This document shows, one piece after another, positions 47,285 to 56,391 of a DNA stretch of 64,000 bases. This DNA is from Coliplasma sp045538555. GTDB taxonomy: Bacteria; Bacillota; Clostridia; Oscillospirales; CAG-382. Position numbers and translations under genes: made by a program. Under the pieces are notes generated by a model, which had not been told where the DNA came from, searched no databases, and saw only the letters and a list, made by a program, of their open reading frames with translations. How positions within the stretch are numbered: position 1 is the stretch's first letter; each line of letters opens with the position of its first letter. Location of the stretch: assembly GCA_045538555.1 (NCBI GenBank), contig JAZSRP010000043.1:124001-188000 (forward strand), given 5' to 3'.

Positions 47285-49666
47285 TCAACTTCTCAAAACG
47301 ATACCGTCGTTTTGTTCCAGTTTCTTGAGTATTTTTGCCACTGCGTTGTCCGCTTCTTCATCGGTGAGAGTTCTGTCGGGAAGTCGGAATACCAATCTGA
47401 CAGCAACGCTCTTTTTGTCCTCGGCAACACCCTTTCCTCTGTAAACGTCAAAGACGCTTGAAGCTGAGAGGGATTTTCCTGCATACTCGCCAATACGAGA
47501 GAGCAGTTCTGCTGCTTCAAAATCAACGTCACAGAGAAGCGCCACGTCACGCTCCATAGCAGGATAAACAGGCAGAGGAATATAGCTCTTTTCCTCCTTG
47601 ACAGCTGTTATCAACGTCTCGGTGGGTATAAGTGCTGCACATACCCCTCTCGGAAGATCATAGTTCTCACATACGAGAGGATGAATCTCTCCTATTCTAC
47701 CTATCACCTTTCCATCTGCAACAATATCGGCACTGCGTCCGGGATGGAACGAGGGGTCGTCAGAAACTGCTTTGTAGCTTCGGGGTGCAATACGCAGTCT
47801 CACAAACAGCGACTCGGCATCGGCTCTCAGGTCATAAAAATCTCCGCAGTCGGGAGTAAAAGCAAAGCAGAGTGTATGTGTCTCCTCAGACATGTTTCCG
47901 ACCTTTTTGTAAACGGTCATAACCTCACTCATCTTGCATTTTTCCACCTTTCGGCTCACGTTACGTGCCAATACCTCAAGCATGGATGGAAGAGCATGGG
48001 TACGCATAACCGATGTGTCCTCGCCAAGGGGATTTATCAAACGGATAAAATTGCGGAGCTCACTGTCAGCGGGAATGAGAATCTTGTCAAGCGTTTTTGG
48101 AGATACAAACGAATATGTGACGGCCTCGCAGTAACCAAGCCCTGCCATCGCTTCTCCGATCTCATATCTAAACGCCTCGCCGGGTTTGCGTCCGCCAAGA
48201 GCTGCAGCACCCTTGAACATTGTGGGCTGAATTTTGTCAAATCCGTACAAACGTACGACTTCCTCTGCAATATCTGCAGTGTTGACAATATCCCCTCTGA
48301 AAGGCGGAACCTCAAGAAAATCGCCGTCAGGAGTGAGAAATACGCTTCTCAAAAGATCATCCATTTCGGCATCAGAAATATCGGTACCGAGAAGCGCATT
48401 GACTCTCGCCCTGTCATATGCCACTCTGCGTGATCCGATATCTGCATTGTTGACGTCAATGATGCCAGGTACCACGTCTCCGCAGCCCAACAGCGTCACA
48501 AGCTGTGCCGCACGTTCAACTGCCGACAAGGTATTGCAAGCAGGAAGCCCTTTTTCAAATTTTGCCGAGCTGTCGGTGCGGAGCCCAACGGATTTTGAGG
48601 TTTTTCTCACGTTTTCACGATTGAAGTTTGCACTCTCAAATACTACTGTGGTTGTATTGTCATTGATCTCGCTGTTCTCGCCGCCCATGATACCTGCCAG
48701 AGCAACAGGTCTGCTTCCATCGGCAATAACAAGCATTTCGGGAGTCAGCTCTCTCTCAACACCGTCAAGAGTGGTGATTTTTTCACCGGAAGCAGCGTTT
48801 CTGACATTTATCTCACGGCTCTTGATAGATCCGTAGTCAAATGCGTGCATGGGCTGACCATACTCAAGCATGACAAAGTTTGTGATATCAACGATATTAT
48901 TGATAGGTCTCACCCCGGCAGCGCGAAGCCTTGCACGAAGCCAGAGGGGGGACGGCTGTATCTTTATGTTTTTGATAACCCTTGCCGTATATCTTGGGCA
49001 AAGCTCGGGAGCAAGCACATTTACTTTTACGTAATCTACGGCAGTCTCTGCAGTATCTGCCTCAACGACCTTTTCATCGGGAAGAGTAAGCTCTGTGCCA
49101 AAAGTTGCCGAAACCTCTCTTGCAATACCGATATATGCAAGGCAGTCGGGGCGGTTGAATGTGAGCTCAAATTCAACAACCGTATCGTTGAGCCTGCAAA
49201 CTTCTTTTATATCATCTCCGGGCTTGCAGTCCTCCTGCAAAATAAATATTCCGTCCTCGATAGCATACGGAAAATCATGAACTGTGAGACCCAGCTCTGA
49301 CAGAGAGCAGAGCATTCCGTTGGACACAACGCCTCTCAGTTTGCCGTTTTTTATGACCTTTCCGCCGGGAAGGTGTGCGCCGTCAAGGCAGACAGGAACC
49401 AGATCGTCGGGGCGTACGTTTTGAGCACCGGTTACAATCTGAACATTCTCTTCCCTGCCAACGTCAACCATACATACGATGAGGTGGTCTGAATCGGGAT
49501 GGGGCTCTGTGGACAAAATCCTGCCCACAACAACACCGGAAATATCCTCACCAAGGTTTTTGTAGCCCTCCACCTTTGTGCCGCTCATGGTCATTGCTTC
49601 GGTAAATTCATGAATATCAGCGGGGAATTTTACGTAATCCTTGAGCCAATTGAGTGAAACATCCAT
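47285..49666 (-). CDS. pheT: Phenylalanyl-tRNA synthetase beta subunit
   Basis: 793 residues, full length. N-terminal MDVSLNWLKDYVKF, an EMAP/tRNA-binding domain (about 40-150, with HPDSDHLIVCMVDVG and VSNGMLCSLSELGL), B3/4 editing domain, B5 (RVNALLGTDISDAEMDDLL) and a C-terminal FDX-ACB anticodon-binding domain. Forms the alpha2beta2 enzyme with PheS. AAGGAGG lies 8 bases before the ATG, 26 bp after pheS. Confidence 0.96.
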   Translation of the reverse strand: MDVSLNWLKDYVKFPADIHEFTEAMTMSGTKVEGYKNLGEDISGVVVGRILSTEPHPDSDHLIVCMVDVGREENVQIVTGAQNVRPDDLVPVCLDGAHLPGGKVIKNGKLRGVVSNGMLCSLSELGLTVHDFPYAIEDGIFILQEDCKPGDDIKEVCRLNDTVVEFELTFNRPDCLAYIGIAREVSATFGTELTLPDEKVVEADTAETAVDYVKVNVLAPELCPRYTARVIKNIKIQPSPLWLRARLRAAGVRPINNIVDITNFVMLEYGQPMHAFDYGSIKSREINVRNAASGEKITTLDGVERELTPEMLVIADGSRPVALAGIMGGENSEINDNTTTVVFESANFNRENVRKTSKSVGLRTDSSAKFEKGLPACNTLSAVERAAQLVTLLGCGDVVPGIIDVNNADIGSRRVAYDRARVNALLGTDISDAEMDDLLRSVFLTPDGDFLEVPPFRGDIVNTADIAEEVVRLYGFDKIQPTMFKGAAALGGRKPGEAFRYEIGEAMAGLGYCEAVTYSFVSPKTLDKILIPADSELRNFIRLINPLGEDTSVMRTHALPSMLEVLARNVSRKVEKCKMSEVMTVYKKVGNMSEETHTLCFAFTPDCGDFYDLRADAESLFVRLRIAPRSYKAVSDDPSFHPGRSADIVADGKVIGRIGEIHPLVCENYDLPRGVCAALIPTETLITAVKEEKSYIPLPVYPAMERDVALLCDVDFEAAELLSRIGEYAGKSLSASSVFDVYRGKGVAEDKKSVAVRLVFRLPDRTLTDEEADNAVAKILKKLEQNDGIVLRS

Positions 49667-49692
49667 TGTACTTTCCTCCTTCTCTCAACCAA

Positions 49693-50706
49693 TCAAAACT
49701 GTGTCAGGAATCTTGCGTCGTTTTCATACAACAGACGCATATCATCGATACCTGACATGATCATGGCAACACGCTCAATGCCCATGCCAAATGCAAATCC
49801 GGAATAAACGTCAGGATCAATGCCTCCCGCTCTGAGCACGTTTGGATGAACCATTCCGGATCCGAGAATCTCTATCCACCCCTCGCCCTTGCATAGACGG
49901 CATCCTTTTCCACCGCAAACAAAGCAGGAAACATCAACCTCTGCAGACGGTTCCGTAAAGGGAAAATTGTGGGGGCGGAATCTTGTTTTTGTTTCGGGGC
50001 CAAACATTGTTTTGGCAAACAGAGAGAGGATCCCCTTGAGGTCACCCATGGTGATGTTCTTGTCCACCACAAGCCCCTCAAGCTGATGGAAAATTGGAGA
50101 ATGCGAGGCATCAGCAACGTCACAGCGATATACACGTCCGGGAGAAATAATACGGATGGGAGGAGTCAATCCTCTCATTGCTCTGATCTGCACGGGAGAT
50201 GTCTGCGTGCGCAAAAGCGTCTCAGCATCGATATAGAATGTATCCTGAAAATCACGAGAGGGGTGATCAGAGGGAGCGTTGAGAGCGTCAAAGTTGTTGT
50301 AAACCGTCTCAACCTCGGGTCCTTCGGCAACAGTAAACCCCATGTCAATAAAAATCTCTGTCATATGCTTCATGGCACGAGTAATGGGATGTATATGTCC
50401 TGCAGGATGCTTTGTTATGTCAAGGGTGACGTCAAGCTTTTCTGCCTCAAGGGACTCACGGAGCTTTTGCGCCTTGACCTCAGCCGTTCTCTTTTCCAGA
50501 GCAGACTCGATCTCGACTCTTACCTCATTGGCAACAGCGCCCACAATAGGTCTTTCCTCAGCAGAAAGTGCACCCATTCCGCGAAGAATTGCTGTGAGCT
50601 GACCTTTTTTGCCAAGATACTTTATACGCACCTCCTCAAGTGAATCGGTGGCGGAATTGATCTCTGCTATTGCAGTATCACGGATAGTGTAGAGTTGTTC
50701 TTTCAT
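49693..50706 (-). CDS. pheS: Phenylalanyl-tRNA synthetase alpha subunit
   Basis: 337 residues. N-terminal coiled coil, then class II catalytic core: HPITRAMKHMTEIFIDMGFTVAEGPEVE (motif 1), LLRTQTSPVQIRAM and PGRVYRCDVADASHSPIFHQLEGLVVD (motif 2), FGMGIERVAM (motif 3). It also has the CysX2CysX3Cys-type insert CFVCGGKGCRLCKGEGW. GAGAGG lies about 12 bases before the ATG. No T-box leader is present, because rpoD ends 18 bp upstream. Confidence 0.96.
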   Translation of the reverse strand: MKEQLYTIRDTAIAEINSATDSLEEVRIKYLGKKGQLTAILRGMGALSAEERPIVGAVANEVRVEIESALEKRTAEVKAQKLRESLEAEKLDVTLDITKHPAGHIHPITRAMKHMTEIFIDMGFTVAEGPEVETVYNNFDALNAPSDHPSRDFQDTFYIDAETLLRTQTSPVQIRAMRGLTPPIRIISPGRVYRCDVADASHSPIFHQLEGLVVDKNITMGDLKGILSLFAKTMFGPETKTRFRPHNFPFTEPSAEVDVSCFVCGGKGCRLCKGEGWIEILGSGMVHPNVLRAGGIDPDVYSGFAFGMGIERVAMIMSGIDDMRLLYENDARFLTQF

Positions 50707-50724
50707 GGTTTGCTGTTGCCTCTC

Positions 50725-51819
50725 TTATTCAAGATAATCTTTCAGTTTTTTTGATCTGCTGGGATGTCGAAGCTTTCGAAGTGCCTTTGCCTCGATCTGA
50801 CGGATACGCTCACGGGTAATATTGAACTCCTTGCCTACCTCCTCAAGCGTGCGAGGTCTGCCGTCCTCAAGTCCAAATCTCAGCTTGAGAACCGACTCTT
50901 CACGGGGCGTCAGAGTATGCAAAACCTCAAGCAAATGCTCACGAAGCATCTGATAAGAAGCCGCCTCTGCAGGTGCGGGAGTGTTGTCGTCCGCAATAAA
51001 ATCACCCAGATGAGAATCCTCCTCCTCGCCGATGGGCATCTCAAGTGAGACGGGCTCCTGTGCGATTTTGAGAATCTCTCTCACCTTGTCAACAGGCATT
51101 TCCATCTCGTTGGCGATCTCTTCATCAGTGGGCTCACGTCCCATCTCCTGAAGCAGCTGGCGGGATACGCGCAGCACTTTGTTTATGGTCTCTACCATAT
51201 GAACGGGAATACGGATCGTTCTTGCCTGATCGGCAATTGCGCGGGTGATGGCCTGACGGATCCACCATGTTGCGTAGGTAGAAAACTTGAATCCCTTTGC
51301 ACAGTCAAATTTCTCAGCTGCTTTGATAAGTCCGAGGTTGCCTTCCTGAATGAGATCAAGAAAAATCATTCCTCTGTTTACGTAGCGCTTTGCAATGCTG
51401 ACAACCAAACGAAGGTTTGCTTCAACCAGCTGTCTTTTTGCATTGCCGTCACCCTCGGCCATTTTTTGTGCAAGCTCATATTCTTTCTCTGCAGAAAGCA
51501 GCGGAACCTTTCCGATATCCTTGAGATACATACGGACAGGATCATCAATAGAGATACCCTCCTGATTGAGAATATCCTCAGTGACCTCCTCGATCTCCTC
51601 ACTTTCAAAGTCCTCATCGGGAATATCAAATCCCGCACTGCTCATCTCGTTTCCGACATCGATGCCGTTTTTCTCCAGCACTTCGCAGATACGCTCAAGC
51701 AGCTCAATGGAAACATCAGTGTCGGTGATCGCCTCAAGAACCGTTGCGGGCTCTATACTGCCCTTTGTTCTTGCCTGCTCGATCTGTTCGATGGTAAAAA
51801 AGCTCAGTTCCTTGTCCAT
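50725..51819 (-). CDS. rpoD: Primary sigma factor SigA/RpoD
   Basis: 364 residues from the ATG at 51819 (GGAGG 6 bases upstream). Region 1.1 (ITDTDVSIELLERICEVLEKNGIDV), region 2 (NLRLVVSIAKRYVNRGMIFLDLIQEGNLGLIKA, KGFKFSTYATWWIRQAITRAI), region 3 and region 4 (LRFGLEDGRPRTLEEVGKEFNITRERIRQIEAKALRKLRHPSRS). Fits the many TTGACA/TATAAT promoters in the window. Starts one base after the dnaG stop region, in the dgt-dnaG-rpoD run. Confidence 0.97.
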   Translation of the reverse strand: MDKELSFFTIEQIEQARTKGSIEPATVLEAITDTDVSIELLERICEVLEKNGIDVGNEMSSAGFDIPDEDFESEEIEEVTEDILNQEGISIDDPVRMYLKDIGKVPLLSAEKEYELAQKMAEGDGNAKRQLVEANLRLVVSIAKRYVNRGMIFLDLIQEGNLGLIKAAEKFDCAKGFKFSTYATWWIRQAITRAIADQARTIRIPVHMVETINKVLRVSRQLLQEMGREPTDEEIANEMEMPVDKVREILKIAQEPVSLEMPIGEEEDSHLGDFIADDNTPAPAEAASYQMLREHLLEVLHTLTPREESVLKLRFGLEDGRPRTLEEVGKEFNITRERIRQIEAKALRKLRHPSRSKKLKDYLE

Positions 51820-51820
51820 A

Positions 51821-53614
51821 TTATACCTCCGGCTTTGTGCCATTTCTTTTTTCTTTCAATTTGCCAAGATATTCCGACAGGGCGTCTGCCGGATTTAGTT
51901 CGATCTTTTTTTCATACTCGCGCCGTTCCTTCAGTGACAGCAGTGCATCAATATGCGACTGCAACGATGTTTCGTTATTGTCTCCTATGCTGAGCCGCGA
52001 CGCACGATAGCTCTCAAGACACCCCTGCTCCCGAGGCGTCAGCAGTCCGTCACGAGACAAGAGCGGTTCCCTGCCTGCCATGAGATCTTCTTTGAGAAAT
52101 TCAAAAAACCTTTTGTTCAACTCCGTGGAAAAGGATTCTGCATTCAGCTTTTTGCATCCCAACGGCCCGAGATCGGCGCGTACCAGCATGATCCCGATAA
52201 CCGCCTCCTCATGAGCCGCTTCAGAGGAATAACGAATCTTGTCTCTATTCACGGAATCTCCCATTCCGTTTTGCTCGCGCAGGATCTTTTGGACACGGTC
52301 CTTCTTTGCCGTACGTTCCATCTTTGTGGCAGCCCTCTCGACCTCTTCACGAAGCGAATCCCTGCTCATCCCCAGCTTTTGCGCCGCCCGTACGGCATAG
52401 ACCTCACGCTCGGGACGAGTGGAAAGTTTGGCAATATATTCTGTCAGTTCACGTGCGGCTCGCAGTTGTTCCTCCGCTACAGTGATATCAAATCTTGAGA
52501 TTATTTCATCAATACTGTAATCTATCTGTCCAGATGATCCCGTAAGCTTGGCTCGAAATGAATCTGCTCCGAATTTTTTTATATATTCATCCGGATCCTT
52601 TGCTTCCGTACCAAGATTGATAATCTTTGTATCAACACCCACCTGGTTTAGGAGCTCGATCCCCTTGAGAGTGGCTTTTTTCCCTGCCTTGTCTATATCA
52701 TATGCAAGATACACGGTACGGCATATGCGGGCGATGACACGAGCATGCTCGGTGGTGATTGCGGTACCGAGAGTGGCAATGGCATTGTCAAACCCCGCCT
52801 GGTGCATCGCAATGGCATCAGGTGCACCCTCGCACAGTATCAAATAACCCGTCTCAGTTCTTTTTGCAATATTGAGTCCAAACAGTACTCTGCTTTTTTT
52901 GAACAGAGGGGTGTCAGATGTGTTGATATACTTTCGCTCATCCTCTTCATTCAGCCGGCGGCCGCTGAATGCAACAACGTCTCCGTTTGCGTCAAAAATG
53001 GGAAACATAAGACGGTTGCGAAAAACGTCATACATTCTGCCGTTTCTGCTCTCACCGCACAGAAACGCTGTTTTCATTTCCAACGGTGTAAAACCTTTTG
53101 AAAGCAGATGATTGTACAAAGGTGCTCCCCCGGCAGGTGCATATCCGATGCCGAAGCGCTTGACCGTTGCAGAAGAAAACCTGCGCTGTGCCAGATATGC
53201 TCTTGCGCCCTCACCCTGCGGCGAAACCAATGCGGAATAAAAAAATCTGCCCGCCTCTTTGTTGATAGCCAACAATCGGTCTTTTTTTACCACGGGAGTT
53301 GCGTCCCGAAAATCGGTTTTTTCCTCCTCAACGGGAATTCCGGCACGTTTGGCAAGTATCTCCACCGCCTCACGGTAATCTACGTTTTCGGTCTGCATCA
53401 CAAAAGTGACCACGTCTCCCCCCGCTCCGCAGCCAAAGCAATAATAACTTGAGGTGGAAGGAAAAACGGTAAAGGATGGGGTTTTTTCGCTGTGAAAAGG
53501 ACACAGACCGGAAAGGTTTGCGCCGGCTCTTTTGAGGGTGACGATGCGTCCCACAACTTCATCAATGCTGTTTCTGTTTTTCAGTTCTTCAATAAATTCT
53601 CGTGTAAACGCCAC
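51821..53614 (-). CDS. dnaG: DNA primase
   Basis: 597 residues from a GTG at 53614, which has AGGAGGGG about 6 bases upstream; the open frame extends 16 codons further without such a site. CHC2 zinc finger (CPFHSEKTPSF to YYCFGCGAGGDV, about 40-65), a catalytic core with FGIGYAPAGG and RNRLMFPIFD, the Toprim motifs CEGAPDAIAM and YDIDKAGKKAT, and a C-terminal helicase-binding domain. Makes RNA primers at the fork. The dnaG-rpoD order is the conserved macromolecular synthesis operon. Confidence 0.95.
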   Translation of the reverse strand: MAFTREFIEELKNRNSIDEVVGRIVTLKRAGANLSGLCPFHSEKTPSFTVFPSTSSYYCFGCGAGGDVVTFVMQTENVDYREAVEILAKRAGIPVEEEKTDFRDATPVVKKDRLLAINKEAGRFFYSALVSPQGEGARAYLAQRRFSSATVKRFGIGYAPAGGAPLYNHLLSKGFTPLEMKTAFLCGESRNGRMYDVFRNRLMFPIFDANGDVVAFSGRRLNEEDERKYINTSDTPLFKKSRVLFGLNIAKRTETGYLILCEGAPDAIAMHQAGFDNAIATLGTAITTEHARVIARICRTVYLAYDIDKAGKKATLKGIELLNQVGVDTKIINLGTEAKDPDEYIKKFGADSFRAKLTGSSGQIDYSIDEIISRFDITVAEEQLRAARELTEYIAKLSTRPEREVYAVRAAQKLGMSRDSLREEVERAATKMERTAKKDRVQKILREQNGMGDSVNRDKIRYSSEAAHEEAVIGIMLVRADLGPLGCKKLNAESFSTELNKRFFEFLKEDLMAGREPLLSRDGLLTPREQGCLESYRASRLSIGDNNETSLQSHIDALLSLKERREYEKKIELNPADALSEYLGKLKEKRNGTKPEV

Positions 53615-53646
53615 TGTCTCCCCTCCTTTTGAAAATTTCGCTGATG

Positions 53647-54645
53647 TTATTTGTACTGCCACACTTTGGGCACAAAAAATTCTTCAAAACATCCCAAAGC
53701 ATATCTGTCGGTCATGCCTGCAATATAATCGGCAACAACCACCTGAACCCCGTCTCTCTCAAGATGCTTGAGACACTCGGATGGTATTTTTAGAGGATTT
53801 TTTACAAAATGCTCAAAAAGAAATTCGATCATATTCATGACCTTGCCATCCTCGCTCTTTGCCACCTTGTTGCGATAAACACATTCAAACATAAACTCAC
53901 GCAGCTCATCCATTGCCGTTGCGTATGGTTCTGTAAGACCGATTCCGTTTTCCACTCCAAAATCAACAGTTGCGGCAACAAGCGATGTGATCCTTGAACT
54001 GTGATCCGAGCCGAGTATGTCGACAATACCGGTTGGAATATCAATATTTTTAAGCAGTCCTGCACGGATTGCATCATCGATATCGTGATTGATGTAGGCG
54101 ATCCTGTCGGCAATACGAATGATGCGCCCCTCATAGGTGTCCGCAACCTTGTTGCCCGTGTGGCAGAGAATTGCATCCCTCACCTCGTACGTTAGGTTGA
54201 GCCCGTTCCCGTCGTTTTCGAGCTTTTCTACCACACGCAATGACTGCTCGTTGTGACGAAATCCTTTTGGAAGCAGCTTGTCCAACGCACGCTCACCCGA
54301 ATGTCCAAACGGAGTATGTCCCAGATCGTGTCCCAGCGCAGCCGCTTCAGTGAGATCCTCATTGAGAAACAGCGCTCTTGCGATAGTGCGTGCGATTTGG
54401 GCAACCTCAAGTGTATGAGTAAGCCGTGTGCGGTAATGGTCTCCCGCGGGAGACAAAAAAACCTGCATCTTGTGCATCAGGCGCCTAAAACTCTTTGAGT
54501 GAATGATCCTATCACGGTCTCGCTGAAATTCGGTACGCACGGTGCATTCCTCCACGGGAAACTCACGTCCCCTGGTATCCTTTGTTTTGAATGCACGGCT
54601 GCAAAGAAACTGCTCCTCACGCCGGAGAGTGATGTTTTTTATCAC
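53647..54645 (-). CDS. dgt: Deoxyguanosinetriphosphate triphosphohydrolase-like protein
   Basis: 332 residues from a GTG (GGAGG 7 bases upstream). HD-domain metal ligands are visible: H in RLTHTLEVAQIARTIARAL, HD in LGHDLGHTPFGHSGERALD, and a later D in RIADRIAYINHDIDDA. Hydrolyses dNTPs to the nucleoside plus triphosphate and so keeps dNTP pools in check. The dgt-dnaG-rpoD order is common in Clostridia. Confidence 0.92.
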   Translation of the reverse strand: MIKNITLRREEQFLCSRAFKTKDTRGREFPVEECTVRTEFQRDRDRIIHSKSFRRLMHKMQVFLSPAGDHYRTRLTHTLEVAQIARTIARALFLNEDLTEAAALGHDLGHTPFGHSGERALDKLLPKGFRHNEQSLRVVEKLENDGNGLNLTYEVRDAILCHTGNKVADTYEGRIIRIADRIAYINHDIDDAIRAGLLKNIDIPTGIVDILGSDHSSRITSLVAATVDFGVENGIGLTEPYATAMDELREFMFECVYRNKVAKSEDGKVMNMIEFLFEHFVKNPLKIPSECLKHLERDGVQVVVADYIAGMTDRYALGCFEEFFVPKVWQYK

Positions 54646-54706
54646 GATACCGCCTCCGAATGTAATACAAAAACAAAATTGTACGTGAAATTTATTTTAA
54701 AAATAT

Positions 54707-54735
54707 ATTATATAACTATTTTGGACGGAAATCAA
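54707..54735 (-). promoter_or_regulatory. Sigma-A promoter of dgt-dnaG-rpoD(-pheS-pheT)
   Basis: Read leftwards: -35 TTGATT (54730-54735), 17-bp spacer, -10 TATAAT (54707-54712), about 60 bp before the GTG start. Confidence 0.75.
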
Positions 54736-54857
54736 CAAAAATTTTTAAATTTTGATAGTTTTTTGTCGTATTCAAAGAGTATATACGCAGCTTTTTCCAA
54801 AATATCTTTTTTATCTCAAAATTTTTTGATTTTTAATGGAGTTTTAATTTCTTGTTA

Positions 54858-54886
54858 TTGTAAAAAAATGTTTTGCGTGCTATAAT
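54858..54886 (+). promoter_or_regulatory. Sigma-A promoter of the DUF5685 / J-domain operon
   Basis: -35 TTGTAA (54858-54863), 17-bp spacer, -10 TATAAT (54881-54886), about 30 bp before the ATG at 54917. The rest of the gap 54736-54857 is AT-rich and shows nothing else. Confidence 0.75.
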
Positions 54887-54916
54887 ATCGTGAAATAATA
54901 TGTATTTGGAGAAAAA

Positions 54917-55777
54917 ATGTTTGGATATATAAGGCCTCGCACTCCCGAACTGCTGGTGAAAGACAGCGAGCTGTACAAGGCCGTCTATTGCGGATTGTGC
55001 AGATACGGCGGGAAAAACATATCACATTTTACCCGATGGCTGCTCAACTATGATTTTGTGCTTCTTGCACTCTTGAGGATGTCTTTGTCAAAGGAGAGCA
55101 TCTACGTTGAGCAAAAAAGATGCCCCTACAAACTGAAAAAGAAAAACTGTGTCTGTGCAGACTGTGCCTACGGACTGGCCTGCTCCGCATTTGGATTGCT
55201 CACATGTGCAAACCTTGAGGACGACATCAAGGACGAAAAAGGGTTCAAAAGGTTTTGCAAAAAGCTTTTGCTTCCGCTTTTCCGCCATATCAAAAAACGC
55301 TCCGACACCCACGGCGGTTTGGCAGATATCGTAGCCCAAGGCATGAACGCCGTTGCCCTCAGCGAGCAAAATAATTGCCGATCCATCGATGCTGCTGCTG
55401 ACGGTTGCGCTGTCATGATGGGGCAAATTGCATCACACGGTATAACCGATCCCGACATGAGACAGATAGGATACGATTGTGGGTATCACATCGGCAGATT
55501 TGTGTACCTCATAGACGCATTTGATGATATGGAGCAGGATGCCGAAAGCGGAAATTACAATCCGTTTCTTGCTCATTACGGATCGTTTTTGGATGCAATG
55601 TCTCAAAAAGACGCTATTTCCGAAACATTGTTTGACAGCTTGAATGCATTTTCACACAGCTACGGGCTTTGCTGCGAGGCAGAGCTCACCGCAGTTGACC
55701 GGCTGGTATTCAACATTGTTGAGTTGGGCGGCAGAGATGCGGTGAAAAAAATTTTTGAAAGGAAAACAGTCAAATGA
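54917..55777 (+). CDS. DUF5685 family protein with isoprenoid-synthase-like motifs
   Basis: 286 residues, mainly helical. The N terminus GYIRPRTPELLVKDSELYKAVYCGLC is the DUF5685 hallmark. Possible metal-binding Cys: C25, C28, C69 and the C78/C80/C83 group. Two aspartate-rich motifs stand out: NLEDDIKDE (DDxxD at 102-106) and YLIDAFDDMEQDAESGNYNP (D200, D203, D204, D208). Their spacing and context (D-x-x-x-D followed by a charged S/R-G-x-Y-x-P) resemble the two Mg-diphosphate sites of squalene/phytoene synthases. Function is not established; catalytic activity is my inference. GGAG lies 6 bases before the ATG. The stop overlaps the J-domain gene start (ATGA). Confidence 0.8.
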   Translation: MFGYIRPRTPELLVKDSELYKAVYCGLCRYGGKNISHFTRWLLNYDFVLLALLRMSLSKESIYVEQKRCPYKLKKKNCVCADCAYGLACSAFGLLTCANLEDDIKDEKGFKRFCKKLLLPLFRHIKKRSDTHGGLADIVAQGMNAVALSEQNNCRSIDAAADGCAVMMGQIASHGITDPDMRQIGYDCGYHIGRFVYLIDAFDDMEQDAESGNYNPFLAHYGSFLDAMSQKDAISETLFDSLNAFSHSYGLCCEAELTAVDRLVFNIVELGGRDAVKKIFERKTVK

Positions 55778-56391
55778 AAAATCCATATATTGTGCTTGGC
55801 GTGCCGGAAAACGCATCTGACGAAGAAATCAAAAAAGCATATCGTTCGCTGGCAAAAAAATACCATCCCGACAATTTTGCAAACAATCCCCTTGCGGACC
55901 TTGCTGCCGAAAAAATGAAAGAGATCAACGAGGCGTATGATATGATCCAAAAGATTCGTGCCTCGGGCAGCAGTTCGGGTTCGAGCGGGAGCAACGGAAG
56001 CTACGGAGGATACTCCGACGCCACCGGTTTTTCGCGCATACGCCAGCTCATCAACAGCGGCCGCATCGGTGAGGCGGAGGCATTGCTGACACGTATGGCA
56101 GACAGTGAAAGAAACGCAGAATGGCATTTTCTCACAGGTCTGGTTTATTACAAAAAAGGTTGGCTTCAGGATGCACGTAACGAGATCAATATCGCTTGCA
56201 ATATGGACCCATACAACAACGAGTACCGCACCTTCCAGCAGAGGATGAACCAAGGGTCGTTTTCCAGCCCGTATGCCGGCACCGGAATGAATCAAAACGG
56301 CGGTTGCTCCGGCTGTGACGTATGCTCGGGACTTCTGTGCGCCGACTGCTGCTGTGAATGCATGGGCGGTGATCTCATCAGGTGTTGCTGA
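55774..56391 (+). CDS. J-domain (DnaJ-like) protein with Cys-rich tail
   Basis: 205 residues. N-terminal J domain (about 1-65): NPYIVLGVPENASDEEIKKAYRSLAKKYHPDNF, with the HPD that stimulates DnaK. Then a Gly/Ser linker (about 68-85), a TPR-like helical region (about 88-150, IRQLINSGRIGEAEALLTRM) and an extreme C terminus with nine or more Cys (CSGCDVCSGLLCADCCCEC). It lacks the DnaJ zinc finger and substrate domains, so it is a specialised co-chaperone. Coupled by 4-base overlap to the DUF5685 gene, a pairing I recall from many Clostridia. Confidence 0.85.
   Translation: MKNPYIVLGVPENASDEEIKKAYRSLAKKYHPDNFANNPLADLAAEKMKEINEAYDMIQKIRASGSSSGSSGSNGSYGGYSDATGFSRIRQLINSGRIGEAEALLTRMADSERNAEWHFLTGLVYYKKGWLQDARNEINIACNMDPYNNEYRTFQQRMNQGSFSSPYAGTGMNQNGGCSGCDVCSGLLCADCCCECMGGDLIRCC

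Noticed and set aside
37637..50706. T-box leaders before trpS or pheS
   Set aside because: The upstream gaps are only 23 and 18 bp, so there is no room for a leader RNA.
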